5,552 bases of DNA, taken from assembly GCA_013698305.1 (NCBI GenBank), contig JACCVC010000224.1, positions 1-5,552 on the forward strand, given 5' to 3'. Each line of letters opens with the position of its first letter. Positions within the stretch are counted from its first letter, which is position 1. This DNA comes from Chloroflexia bacterium (GTDB lineage: Bacteria; Chloroflexota; Chloroflexia; Thermomicrobiales; UBA6265). Under the pieces are notes generated by a model. The model was given only the letters and a program-made list of their open reading frames with translations. It did no database searches and was not told the DNA's origin. Positions 1 through 5,552 of this stretch are shown in pieces. The position numbers and the translations under genes were made by a program.

Positions 1-481
1 CAAACCCAATGGCTGTTGCTACAACAACAAACGGGCCTTGCTGGACGGCAATCCACACGACCGAAAGCCTGTTAACCAATTCGGAATCCTCAATCTGGAT
101 TGTTACAATCCCGCCCATAGATGCGTCACCGATATCACCAACCGAAACAACACGCGGCGGCGAGAGCGCGTCTGGCGAATAAATTTCGCCAAAGCTGTCA
201 ACTATGGTCGGTTTCACTGCGTCGAGCGATTCCTGGGCGTGGTGTGCCGACAAATAATCAAGAGCGACAAACGTTAACGCAACCGGCTCACCGGCAAACA
301 GCACGCCGATGCCAGGGTCCGCGAGAACATAGTCGCGAAAAACGAGCTCCTCTGCACATGACTCCTCCCCAAGACGCTCGCCGATCATCCGGCCCAACGG
401 TTCATCGTCTTGTGCGTGACCCGTTTCTCCTCCAAGACCCATGCTGACAACAACAAGCCATAACGCAATCAGCCCTTTCAC
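1..481 (-). CDS. Exported protein of unknown function, GTG start, 3' end outside window
   Basis: Reading leftward from GTG at 481 the frame is open for 160 codons to the window edge, with no stop. The N-terminus is a textbook signal peptide: MK, then a hydrophobic core of about residues 4-17 (LIALWLVVVSMGLG), then a polar stretch ending GHA before QDD, so signal peptidase I probably cuts after Ala23. The mature part (24-160+) begins acidic, has one cysteine (Cys42) and no further membrane segment. Its visible end alternates hydrophobic residues (VVWIAVQQGPFVVVATAIG), suggesting beta strands. I do not recognise the family. The start is supported by an AGGGGGAG ribosome site (494-487) five bases upstream and by a GTGA overlap with the stop of the HTH gene, which implies translational coupling. 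Product is likely secreted or periplasmic/surface-located. The coding call is strong; the function is unknown. Confidence 0.82.
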   Translation of the reverse strand, partial: MKGLIALWLVVVSMGLGGETGHAQDDEPLGRMIGERLGEESCAEELVFRDYVLADPGIGVLFAGEPVALTFVALDYLSAHHAQESLDAVKPTIVDSFGEIYSPDALSPPRVVSVGDIGDASMGGIVTIQIEDSELVNRLSVVWIAVQQGPFVVVATAIGF

Positions 482-762
482 CGTGACTCCCCCTCTCTGC
501 TCCACGCCGTCGCTCGCTCGGGATCGGCGATTATCTTGAGCATACTCTCGATGGTCTGGTATTTCGCAGGGTCCCACCTCACCTGATCGATCAGCGGCTG
601 GAGTCGCTGAACAGCAGGGCTGTAGGCGTCACTTATTGGCTCTACCTCCAGTTCATTGAGTTCTCCAGCTTCCACAAGTATGTCTACATGGCGGACACCC
701 AAGGCGTGAGCCAGTTTTCGGCGTACATCTGCTTCAGGAAGCTTCGTCGTGCCGATGGCCAT
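478..762 (-). CDS. Small XRE-like helix-turn-helix protein, N-terminal part of the fold short or missing
   Basis: A 94-residue protein. Residues 8-35 (from LPEADVRRKLAHALGV to the VEAGEL segment) match the last two helices of the Cro/C1 (XRE) domain, where the usual pattern is P-x-x-x-x-R-x-L-A-x-A-L-G-V-x-x-x-x-L-x-x-A-G. The first helices, including the normal recognition helix, are not encoded upstream: the frame hits TAG 36 bases before the ATG, and no other frame supplies them. Residues 50-83 form a probably helical tail (LQPLIDQVRWDPAKY, then a MLKIIA segment). The ATG at 762 has AGGAG at 777-773, a rather long 10-base spacing. The gene lies first in a leftward pair with the exported-protein gene, which starts inside its stop codon. 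A palindrome at 800-820 over the promoter suggests a DNA-binding regulator, possibly autoregulatory. It could instead be a 5'-truncated regulator remnant, or a protein-binding partner that no longer binds DNA. Confidence 0.7.
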   Translation of the reverse strand: MAIGTTKLPEADVRRKLAHALGVRHVDILVEAGELNELEVEPISDAYSPAVQRLQPLIDQVRWDPAKYQTIESMLKIIADPERATAWSREGESR

Positions 763-799
763 GGTTATTCTGCTCCTGCTGCGCAGCGTAGTGCGAATT

Positions 800-820
800 C
801 GCTATGATCTTACTATAGCG
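800..820. promoter_or_regulatory. 21-bp inverted repeat, candidate operator
   Basis: Arms CGCTAT (800-805) and ATAGCG (815-820) are perfect inverted copies around a 9-base centre, the geometry of a dimeric helix-turn-helix repressor site. A second, perfect 10-bp palindrome GCGAATTCGC (793-802) overlaps its left arm, and the hexamer CGTAGT stands on both sides (787-792 and 825-830). The site lies 38 bp upstream of the HTH start codon and covers the best -10 hexamer. Binding by the HTH protein is an inference. Confidence 0.5.
812..817 (-). promoter_or_regulatory. Candidate -10 box for the HTH/exported-protein pair
   Basis: On the minus strand this reads TATAGT, five of six matches to TATAAT, about 50 bases before the start codon at 762. 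No convincing -35 hexamer lies at 16-18 bases; a TTGAAC is present but 21 bases away. The box sits within the 800-820 inverted repeat, so a repressor bound there would block the polymerase. Confidence 0.4.
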
Positions 821-870
821 TGAACGTAGTACCGGGCAGTTCAACTCCCATGCTCACTGCCGAAACATGA

Positions 871-900
871 GGAATCCCGGCGCGGACGCGCCGGGATTCC
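871..900 (-). terminator. Strong GC-rich hairpin, probable metE terminator
   Basis: Perfect 13-bp arms (871-883 and 888-900) enclose the 4-base loop GGAC (read on the plus strand); an A-T pair at 870/901 extends the stem. It lies 35 bases past the metE stop, and no other gene lies between. On the metE transcript the stem is followed by TCATGTTTCG, a poor U-tract, so termination may be only partly intrinsic. It also separates metE from the HTH gene, which reads in the same direction. Confidence 0.65.
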
Positions 901-935
901 TTGTCAAGACTGATGTGTTTCCTTGTGCCAAGCAG

Positions 936-3239
936 TTATCTGGTAGGACTCTCCCGCGACTCCCGAACCTGCTTCGCGGCGGCGACCATGTTCGTCAGCG
1001 CGGCGGTGGATTCTTCCGGCCTGCGGGTCTTGAGACCACAATCCGGGTTGACCCAAACCTGGTCTACATCGAGCACGGTCAGCGTGGCCCGCAGGTTCTC
1101 GGCGATCTCCTCGGCGGGGGGAATGCGCGGGCTGTGGATGTCGTAGACGCCCGGACCGATCCCCTTGTCGTAGCCCTGCTCTTTGAACGCCTTCAGCAAC
1201 TCGAGTCCGGATCGAGCGTTCTCGATCGAGATCACGTCCGCATCCAGCGCGCTGATCGCCGGGAAGATGTCGTTGAACTCGGAGTAGCACATGTGCGTAT
1301 GTACCTGCGTCTCCGGGCGAGACCCTGCGGCGGTGATGCGGAAGCACTCCACCGCCCAGTCGAGATACCCTTGCCAGTCGTCCCTGCGGAGTGGCAGCCC
1401 CTCACGCAGCGCCGCCTCGTCAATCTGGATCATCCTGATCCCGGCGGCGTCAAGATCGGCGACCTCGTCGCGCATCGCCAGCGCGATCTGCCGGCACGTC
1501 TCGGAGCGCGGCTGATCGTCGCGCGCGAACGACCAGTTCAGGATCGTCACCGGACCGGTGAGCATCCCTTTGACCGGTTTGTCGCTCAGCGACTGGGCGT
1601 ACTCGGCCCACTTCACCGTCATCGGTTCGGGACGAGAGACATCGCCGAAGATCACCGGTGGGCGCACGTATCGCGACCCGTAGCTCTGCACCCAGCCGTT
1701 ACGGGTGAAGGCGAATCCCTCCAGTTGCTCGCCGAAGTACTGCACCATGTCGTTGCGCTCGGGCTCGCCGTGGACCAGCACGTCGATGCCGAGCTCCTCC
1801 TGGTGGGCGATCACCTGCCTGATCTGCGCCTTGATGAACTCGTCGTAGTCTTCGCCACTGATGCTGCCCTTCTCGAACTTGCGCCGCATCGCGCGGACAT
1901 CGCCGGTTTGCGGGAACGATCCGATCGTCGTCGTTGGCAACTTGGGCAAGTTGAGGCGCTCCCTCTGGACTTTCGCCCGCTCCGCGGCAGGTTGACCCCG
2001 CTCGACGACATCGTCCGGGAGATTGGCGAGTCGGTTTCTCACCGCCGGGTTGTGACGGCGCTCCGACTGCGATGCCCCTTCGAGCAGCTCCCGGTTGCTC
2101 GCCAGCTCGTCGGCGACGGCGTCTCGCCCCTGCGTCAGCCCCTTGGCCAGCACCACCACTTCGTTGAGCTTCTGCTCGGCGAACGCCAGCCAGCTCTTGA
2201 CTTCGTCGTCGAGGTCCGGCTCGTTGTCGACGTCATACGGCGTGTGCAGCAGCGAGCAGGAGGTCGATACCGTGATGCGATCCGGGTCGATCGTGCCGGC
2301 CAGCTTCTCCAGCGTATCGAAGGATCTCGTGAGGTCGTTGACCCAGATATTGCGGCCATCGACCACGCCAGCAACCAGCTCCTTGTCCTGTGGGAAGCCG
2401 TGCTGGGCGATGAGTTCCAGATTCTCCGGGCCGCGCGCGAAATCCAGCCCGATCCCGTCGACCGGCAGGTTGACGAGCGTCTCATACGCATCGCCAACCT
2501 GATCGAAGTATGTCTGGACGATCAGCGTGGCGTTGCCGCTGGCCTCAGCCAGGGTCGCGTACGCCTTCTTCAATGCGTCAAGCGTGCCGTTGGCCAGGTC
2601 CTGCACCAGGATCGGCTCGTCTATCTGGATGCATTCCGCACCATGTTCGGCGAGGTTGCTGATGACCTCGGCGTAGACTGGCAGGAGCCGGTCGAGCAGC
2701 GACAGGCGGTCGAAGCCTTCGTCCTGCGATTTGCCGAGCAGCAGGTAGGTGATCGGACCCAGCAGCACCGGCTTTGCCATCGCGCCGGCGGCATGGGCTT
2801 CCCTGAACTCGTCGAACGGCTTGGTGGTGGCGAGCGAGAAGGTGCTACCCGAGTGGAACTCAGGCACGATGTAGTGGTAATTGGTATCGAACCACTTGGT
2901 CATCTCCATCGCGGCAATGTCGTTCTCGCCGGTGCGACCGCGGGCCATTGCGAAGTAAGTGTCGAGGTCGACAACATAGCCGCTCCAGCCGTAGCGCTCG
3001 GGGACGTTGCCAACAAGCGCGGTGGTGTCGAGTACCTGATCGTAGAGCGAGAAGTCGTTGACGGGCATGAGGTCCAGTCCGGCGCCCGCCTGCGCTTCCC
3101 ACCCAGCCCGGCGAACGTCCTCGGCGGCGGTCAGCAGCTCGTCCGCCCCGATCTTGCCCGACCAGTAGCCTTCCAGCGCTTTCTTGAGCTCGCGGTTCTT
3201 GCCAATGCGGGGGTATCCGGGGATGGTGGCGTTCGCCAT
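936..3239 (-). CDS. metE: Cobalamin-independent methionine synthase (5-methyltetrahydropteroyltriglutamate-homocysteine S-methyltransferase)
   Basis: Cytoplasmic enzyme that moves the methyl group of 5-methyltetrahydropteroyl-triglutamate directly to homocysteine, the last step of methionine synthesis, without vitamin B12. The product is 767 residues (E. coli MetE 753) with both barrels. The N-terminal domain opens with GYPRIG and the folate-tail motif RELK at 16-19. The C-terminal catalytic domain has the homocysteine-binding IGS (439-441) and Glu492 in HGEPERND. Zinc ligands are His649 and Cys651 (HTHMCYSEF), Glu673 (SIENARS) and Cys734 (NPDCGLKTRR), with proton donor His702. From the IGS motif on, every one is the E. 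coli position plus 8, so the enzyme looks intact. The start at 3239 is preferred because GGAG stands six bases before the ATG and the protein then begins like the family; upstream in-frame ATGs at 3251 and 3296 would add non-conserved residues. Monocistronic, followed by a hairpin at 871-900. Confidence 0.98.
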   Translation of the reverse strand: MANATIPGYPRIGKNRELKKALEGYWSGKIGADELLTAAEDVRRAGWEAQAGAGLDLMPVNDFSLYDQVLDTTALVGNVPERYGWSGYVVDLDTYFAMARGRTGENDIAAMEMTKWFDTNYHYIVPEFHSGSTFSLATTKPFDEFREAHAAGAMAKPVLLGPITYLLLGKSQDEGFDRLSLLDRLLPVYAEVISNLAEHGAECIQIDEPILVQDLANGTLDALKKAYATLAEASGNATLIVQTYFDQVGDAYETLVNLPVDGIGLDFARGPENLELIAQHGFPQDKELVAGVVDGRNIWVNDLTRSFDTLEKLAGTIDPDRITVSTSCSLLHTPYDVDNEPDLDDEVKSWLAFAEQKLNEVVVLAKGLTQGRDAVADELASNRELLEGASQSERRHNPAVRNRLANLPDDVVERGQPAAERAKVQRERLNLPKLPTTTIGSFPQTGDVRAMRRKFEKGSISGEDYDEFIKAQIRQVIAHQEELGIDVLVHGEPERNDMVQYFGEQLEGFAFTRNGWVQSYGSRYVRPPVIFGDVSRPEPMTVKWAEYAQSLSDKPVKGMLTGPVTILNWSFARDDQPRSETCRQIALAMRDEVADLDAAGIRMIQIDEAALREGLPLRRDDWQGYLDWAVECFRITAAGSRPETQVHTHMCYSEFNDIFPAISALDADVISIENARSGLELLKAFKEQGYDKGIGPGVYDIHSPRIPPAEEIAENLRATLTVLDVDQVWVNPDCGLKTRRPEESTAALTNMVAAAKQVRESRESPTR

Positions 3240-3323
3240 TTGCTGCTCCATTTGATAGTGGGTGTGATAGGCCAGTCGGCGCCGCGACGTGGTCAAGGAC
3301 GATCGACCGTGAAGTTGTTCCCT

Positions 3324-3329
3324 AGTATA
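3324..3329 (-). promoter_or_regulatory. Candidate -10 box for metE
   Basis: The minus strand reads TATACT, five of six to consensus, placing transcription start near 3316 and giving metE a leader of roughly 75 bases. No good -35 hexamer is visible at the right spacing. The leader is too short for a cobalamin riboswitch, and I see no SAM-riboswitch-like structure in it. Confidence 0.4.
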
Positions 3330-3378
3330 CCGGCGTTACGATCGTTCGTTGTCTGATGCGTGAATGCGCACAGCGGAC

Positions 3379-3384
3379 TATCAT
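3379..3384 (+). promoter_or_regulatory. Candidate -10 box for the nitrilase-family gene
   Basis: TATCAT, five of six to consensus, 46 bases before the ATG at 3431. No recognisable -35 at 16-18 bases. If real, it supports the start at 3431, since an upstream in-frame ATG at 3356 would lie before the transcription start. Confidence 0.3.
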
Positions 3385-3430
3385 CAGGGAAATCGAAGCT
3401 GAAACCGGTAGAAGCGGGGATACTGGACAC

Positions 3431-4243
3431 ATGAACCCGAAATCGAGCTTGCGCATCGGACTGGCGGCGGCGCGGAATGCCCCGACCGTGGAGGATCGGC
3501 TCCAGGTGGTCGAACGCTTTCTGGACGGTGCGAGCGCGCAGGACGTCGCCATCGTCTGCTTCCCTGAGACCTATATCCCCGGCTTGCGCGGCATGGACTT
3601 CTCCGTCCCGCCCCATGACCAACGTCGTCAGCAGAAGGCGCTCGAACAGGTTTGCGCCGCCGCCCAGCGGAACCGCGTGGCGGTCGTGATGGGGATGGAG
3701 TGGGAATCCGCCTTGGGAGTCCACAATGTCGCCGCCGTGATCTCGCGGACCGGCAAGATCGAGGGCTATCAGGCGAAGAACCAGATTCCGGTCGAGGAAG
3801 AGCCGTTCTACGTCCCCGATGGCCAGCGTCGGTTGTTCGAGGTCGACGGCGTCCCGTTCGGCATCGCGATTTGCCACGAGGGATGGCGCTACCCGGAGAG
3901 TGTCCGCTGGTCGGCGGTCCGGGGCGCGCGCCTGGTCTTTCACCCGCACGTCACGGGCAGCGACCAGACCGGCGTCGCCATCGAGCGCTGGGGAGACCCG
4001 GACTCACCCTACTATGAGAAGGCGATGATCGCCCGAAGCGTCGAGAACACCATCTACTTCGCCAGCGTCAACTGCGCGATGCGCTGCCAGGAGTCCGCCA
4101 CCAGTCTCATCGGTCCGGACGGAGAGTGCCTCGCTCACGTTCCCTATGGCGAGGAGCAGCTGTTGGTCCATGACATCGACCTGTCGCGGGCGACGGGGTT
4201 CTGCGCCCGGCGATACAACCCGGCGTTCTATCCGCCGATGTGA
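3431..4243 (+). CDS. Carbon-nitrogen hydrolase (nitrilase superfamily amidohydrolase)
   Basis: A 270-residue single-domain cytoplasmic enzyme of the nitrilase fold, with no signal peptide. The catalytic residues are all visible: Glu46 in CFPETYIPG (general base), Lys116 in QAKNQIP, the second glutamate Glu124 in VEEEPFY, and the nucleophile Cys148 in ICHEGWRYPE. The Lys-to-Glu (8) and Lys-to-Cys (32) spacings equal those of characterised aliphatic amidases (E59, K134, E142, C166). The family cleaves C-N bonds of amides, N-carbamoyl compounds or nitriles through a thioester; HEGW after the cysteine is a motif I associate with amidase-like branches, but the substrate cannot be read off. The start at 3431 is chosen because a GGGGA lies 10 bases upstream and the protein then opens with the conserved first strand (LRIGLAAAR); an ATG at 3356 would add 25 unlikely residues. 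Divergent from metE; its end faces the PIN toxin gene 6 bp away. Confidence 0.9.
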   Translation: MNPKSSLRIGLAAARNAPTVEDRLQVVERFLDGASAQDVAIVCFPETYIPGLRGMDFSVPPHDQRRQQKALEQVCAAAQRNRVAVVMGMEWESALGVHNVAAVISRTGKIEGYQAKNQIPVEEEPFYVPDGQRRLFEVDGVPFGIAICHEGWRYPESVRWSAVRGARLVFHPHVTGSDQTGVAIERWGDPDSPYYEKAMIARSVENTIYFASVNCAMRCQESATSLIGPDGECLAHVPYGEEQLLVHDIDLSRATGFCARRYNPAFYPPM

Positions 4244-4249
4244 GCCTGG

Positions 4250-4663
4250 TCACGGCTCGATGAGGGTGACGCCGGGGTATCGATCCATCTTCCAGTCGAA
4301 GGTGTAGATCTTCGTCATGCCGAGCTTCCTGGTCAAGGCAAGGTGAAAGCAGTCCAAAAACGATAGCGGACCGTGACGCTTCCACAAGAAGAGTGCTTCG
4401 CGAATGGCGGTTGGATGGTCCGTGGAGAGGCCCTGATTGCCCAGAATGTCGAGTAGCGCGGAGACAATCGGTTTCCGCGGAACCTTTTGCGTACGATTGA
4501 GGAAATGCGTCAACTCGACAAAGACCGTCACCGAGGCGAATAGCGCTACCTTGCCATCGTTTGCTTCGTGTAGCAATGCCGTCGCTCGAGTTGCATGGTC
4601 GGGAATATCCTGTAGGAGATGACGCAGAAACACATTCGTGTCGACGAGCATCGTCTCACGCAT
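4250..4663 (-). CDS. PIN-domain ribonuclease, VapC-type toxin
   Basis: A 137-residue single PIN domain. The Mg-binding acids stand in the expected order: Asp8 (LVDTNVFLRHLL), Glu50 (SVTVFVELTHFL), Asp104 (LSFLDCFHLAL) and Asp123 (IYTFDWKMD). Length and layout fit VapC toxins, which cut tRNA or rRNA and are held inactive by a co-expressed antitoxin. The ATG at 4663 overlaps the last eight bases of the upstream frame (4656-4817), the usual coupled antitoxin-toxin order. An alternative start is Met5 at 4651, giving MLVDTNVF, a more typical VapC N-terminus; its ribosome site looks poorer. All acidic residues are present, so the nuclease is probably active. The target RNA is unknown. The stop codon is 6 bp from that of the convergent nitrilase-family gene. 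Confidence 0.88.
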   Translation of the reverse strand: MRETMLVDTNVFLRHLLQDIPDHATRATALLHEANDGKVALFASVTVFVELTHFLNRTQKVPRKPIVSALLDILGNQGLSTDHPTAIREALFLWKRHGPLSFLDCFHLALTRKLGMTKIYTFDWKMDRYPGVTLIEP

Positions 4664-4817
4664 CGTCGCTCATCCGTTGGAGCCGCTCAGCAACGATTTC
4701 ATCCCACACCTGGTCGCGGTCAAACCCGACTCCGTTCTTCACACAGGGTTCGAAGCAGGATGACAACTTCGACGGATTCCGCAACTGAGTTACCAGCCGA
4801 AATCGATTTGGTACCAT
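4656..4817 (-). CDS. Probable antitoxin partner of the PIN toxin, short and atypical
   Basis: A 53-residue frame directly upstream of the PIN toxin, overlapping its start by eight bases. The C-terminal part (about 30-53: a DRDQVWDEIVAERLQRMSDDA-like charged helix) has the amphipathic, acidic end expected of a toxin-wrapping antitoxin tail. The N-terminal part (MVPNRFRLVTQLRNPSKLSS, then two cysteines) does not look like a ribbon-helix-helix, AbrB or Phd DNA-binding domain. VapB proteins are usually about 70-90 residues. No Shine-Dalgarno sequence precedes the ATG at 4817; GTG at 4829 is an alternative, and the frame stays open to an ATG at 4916, but that extension lies opposite the Uma2 coding sequence and is unlikely. 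Called from position and tail character, not from a recognised family. It may be a truncated antitoxin. Confidence 0.5.
   Translation of the reverse strand: MVPNRFRLVTQLRNPSKLSSCFEPCVKNGVGFDRDQVWDEIVAERLQRMSDDA
4790..4817 (+). promoter_or_regulatory. Weak candidate promoter for the Uma2-family gene
   Basis: TTACCA (4790-4795) and TACCAT (4812-4817) are separated by 16 bases, each four of six to the sigma-70 consensus. If used, it lies within the antitoxin coding sequence on the other strand, leaving about 20 bases of leader before the ATG at 4840. Confidence 0.22.
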
Positions 4818-4839
4818 GAACGCAACCACGGAGGTCGCG

Positions 4840-5394
4840 ATGTCCCTTCTCACTCGCCCACTTACATACGACGATCTGAGCCAGATGCCGGATGACCGGA
4901 ATCGGTACGAAATCATCGGCGGAGAGTTGATCGTGTCACCCTCACCGAATCGACCCCACCAGAAGGTCGCCTATCGCCTGGCACAGTTGGTCGGTTTATA
5001 TGTGGACGCCCGCCAACTCGGTGAACTCTATTTCGCCCCGGTGGACGTCCGGCTGTCCCCACACAACGTCGTCGAGCCGGATCTCCTGTTCATTCGCCAG
5101 GATCGCCTCGGCATCTACGGTTCGACCGGCCCAGTGGAAGGGCCACCAGATCTGGTCGTCGAGATCATCTCTCCCTCGAGTCGTGTGGTGGATCGGACGC
5201 GCAAGGCAGCCCTCTATGCAGATTCCGGCGTCCCGGAGTACTGGGTGGTCGACCCGGGGGAACGGCAGTTTCAGCTCCTGATCCTCACCCAGGGGCAGTA
5301 CGAGGCGCTCGAAACCGACGACGGTCGTTTCCACTCTACCGCGATACCGGGGCTTATCGTCGAGCCGGTATCGCTCTTCGCCGGCCTCGAATGA
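4840..5394 (+). CDS. Uma2-family (DUF820) PD-(D/E)XK nuclease-fold protein
   Basis: A 184-residue protein with the whole Uma2 pattern. An N-terminal YDDL segment and RYEIIGGELIVSPSP (22-36) precede His40-Gln41 and a helix. Then come Asp81 in VVEPDLLFI, Glu108 in PPDLVVEIISPSS, Lys122 in DRTRKAALYADSGVPEYW, and the closing VVDPGERQF strand. Asp81, Glu108 and Lys122 are the likely metal and catalytic residues of the restriction-endonuclease fold. The family occurs in many copies in some bacterial phyla; its substrate and biological role are largely unproven. The start at 4840 is chosen because GGAGG (4830-4834) stands five bases before it; the in-frame ATG at 4816 has no ribosome site and would overlap the antitoxin start. 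It is divergent from the antitoxin-toxin pair with 22 bp between start codons. The sequence shows no truncation. Confidence 0.9.
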   Translation: MSLLTRPLTYDDLSQMPDDRNRYEIIGGELIVSPSPNRPHQKVAYRLAQLVGLYVDARQLGELYFAPVDVRLSPHNVVEPDLLFIRQDRLGIYGSTGPVEGPPDLVVEIISPSSRVVDRTRKAALYADSGVPEYWVVDPGERQFQLLILTQGQYEALETDDGRFHSTAIPGLIVEPVSLFAGLE

Positions 5395-5398
5395 CGCA

Positions 5399-5427
5399 TT
5401 TCCCGCGCAAACGTTTCAGGCGGGAGA
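5399..5427 (+). other. Short hairpin just past the Uma2 stop codon
   Basis: Arms TCCCGC (5401-5406) and GCGGGA (5420-5425) enclose 13 bases and can be extended by a G-T and a T-A pair. It begins 5 bases past the stop, so it may protect or end the Uma2 transcript, but no U-tract follows. Confidence 0.3.
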
Positions 5428-5487
5428 CCGGCCAGCATCGATACGGACCGAGCGAGTGACAGCGGCATCAGGAGTGCTCGTTAGAAA

Positions 5488-5522
5488 CGACAACCGGGCC
5501 GCAGTGAGAAGCGGCCCCGTCG
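5488..5522. terminator. GC-rich stem-loop, possible terminator
   Basis: Inner arms GGGCCGC (5496-5502) and GCGGCCC (5511-5517) enclose an 8-base loop, and outer arms CGAC/GTCG (5488-5491, 5519-5522) can pair beyond an asymmetric internal loop. On the plus strand no U-run follows. On the minus strand the inner stem is followed by GGTTGTCGTTTCTAAC, moderately T-rich, so it could end a leftward transcript entering from the right. Otherwise the 158 bp after Uma2 (5395-5552) hold no gene I can support. Confidence 0.4.
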
Positions 5523-5552
5523 CCATCTGCCAGGTCCATCGGGTCGCGCCGG

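Noticed and set aside
38..447. Two plus-strand frames of 79 and 108 codons at the left end
   Set aside because: Both are antisense to the signal-peptide gene, which has a better start, ribosome site and protein character.
835..861. GGCAGT/ACTGCC inverted repeat between metE and the HTH gene
   Set aside because: Six-base arms 15 bases apart with no further pairing and no gene context; can arise by chance.
3240..3323. Riboswitch in the metE leader
   Set aside because: A cobalamin or SAM riboswitch was expected as a possibility, but the leader is only about 75 bases and shows no conserved core motif.
867..3356. An 829-codon open frame on the plus strand opposite metE
   Set aside because: It lies opposite metE, which has all catalytic residues. 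The long antisense opening follows from GC-rich codon use; its product is Arg/Val/Leu-rich with no recognisable domain and no ribosome site.
3293..3949. A 218-codon minus-strand frame opposite the nitrilase gene
   Set aside because: It overlaps an intact catalytic-triad enzyme on the other strand and shows no domain of its own.
4240..4258. Short inverted repeat GAGCC/GGCTC across the two convergent stop codons as a bidirectional terminator
   Set aside because: Only a 5-bp stem with no T-run on either side; too weak to call.
4818..4916. N-terminal extension of the antitoxin to an ATG at 4916
   Set aside because: The extra 33 codons lie opposite the well-conserved Uma2 N-terminus and encode a non-descript Arg/Ser-rich stretch without a ribosome site that would decide for it.

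Overview
The window is GC-rich bacterial chromosomal DNA carrying six genes. One of them runs off the left edge and starts with GTG, so it is easily missed. The only gene with a firm pathway assignment is metE, the cobalamin-independent methionine synthase. A nitrilase-family amidohydrolase, a PIN-domain (VapC-type) toxin with a probable antitoxin, and a Uma2-family (DUF820) nuclease make up the right half. Uma2 paralogues and VapC toxins scattered among housekeeping genes are common in Chloroflexota and Cyanobacteria. Together with the GC-rich coding style this makes a Chloroflexota-like host a reasonable guess, but the window has no rRNA or other phylogenetic marker, so it remains a guess.

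Left block (1-870, leftward): a small XRE-like helix-turn-helix protein (478-762) overlaps by four bases (GTGA) a GTG-started gene for an exported protein with a clear signal peptide (1-481, incomplete). A 21-bp inverted repeat at 800-820 overlaps the best -10 hexamer in front of the pair, as expected for an autoregulated regulator/secreted-protein operon.

Middle block (870-4243): metE runs leftward from 3239 to 936 and ends at a strong 13-bp GC-rich hairpin (871-900). All zinc and substrate residues known from E. coli MetE are present at a constant offset of +8. The nitrilase-family gene (3431-4243) is divergent from metE across a 191-bp intergenic region with a good -10 on each strand. It has a complete Glu-Lys-Cys catalytic set, but its substrate is unknown.

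Right block (4250-5552): the PIN toxin gene (4250-4663) is convergent with the nitrilase gene, with only 6 bp between stop codons, and overlaps a 53-codon upstream frame (4656-4817) that is probably its antitoxin. Just 22 bp away, head-to-head, starts the Uma2-family gene (4840-5394). The last 158 bp have no gene, only two GC-rich hairpins.

Most of the window is ordinary. The parts that deserve a second look are the regulator/secreted-protein pair with its operator, the atypical short antitoxin, and the tightly packed antitoxin/Uma2 divergent start region. No CRISPR array, tRNA, rRNA, insertion sequence or recognised riboswitch was seen.
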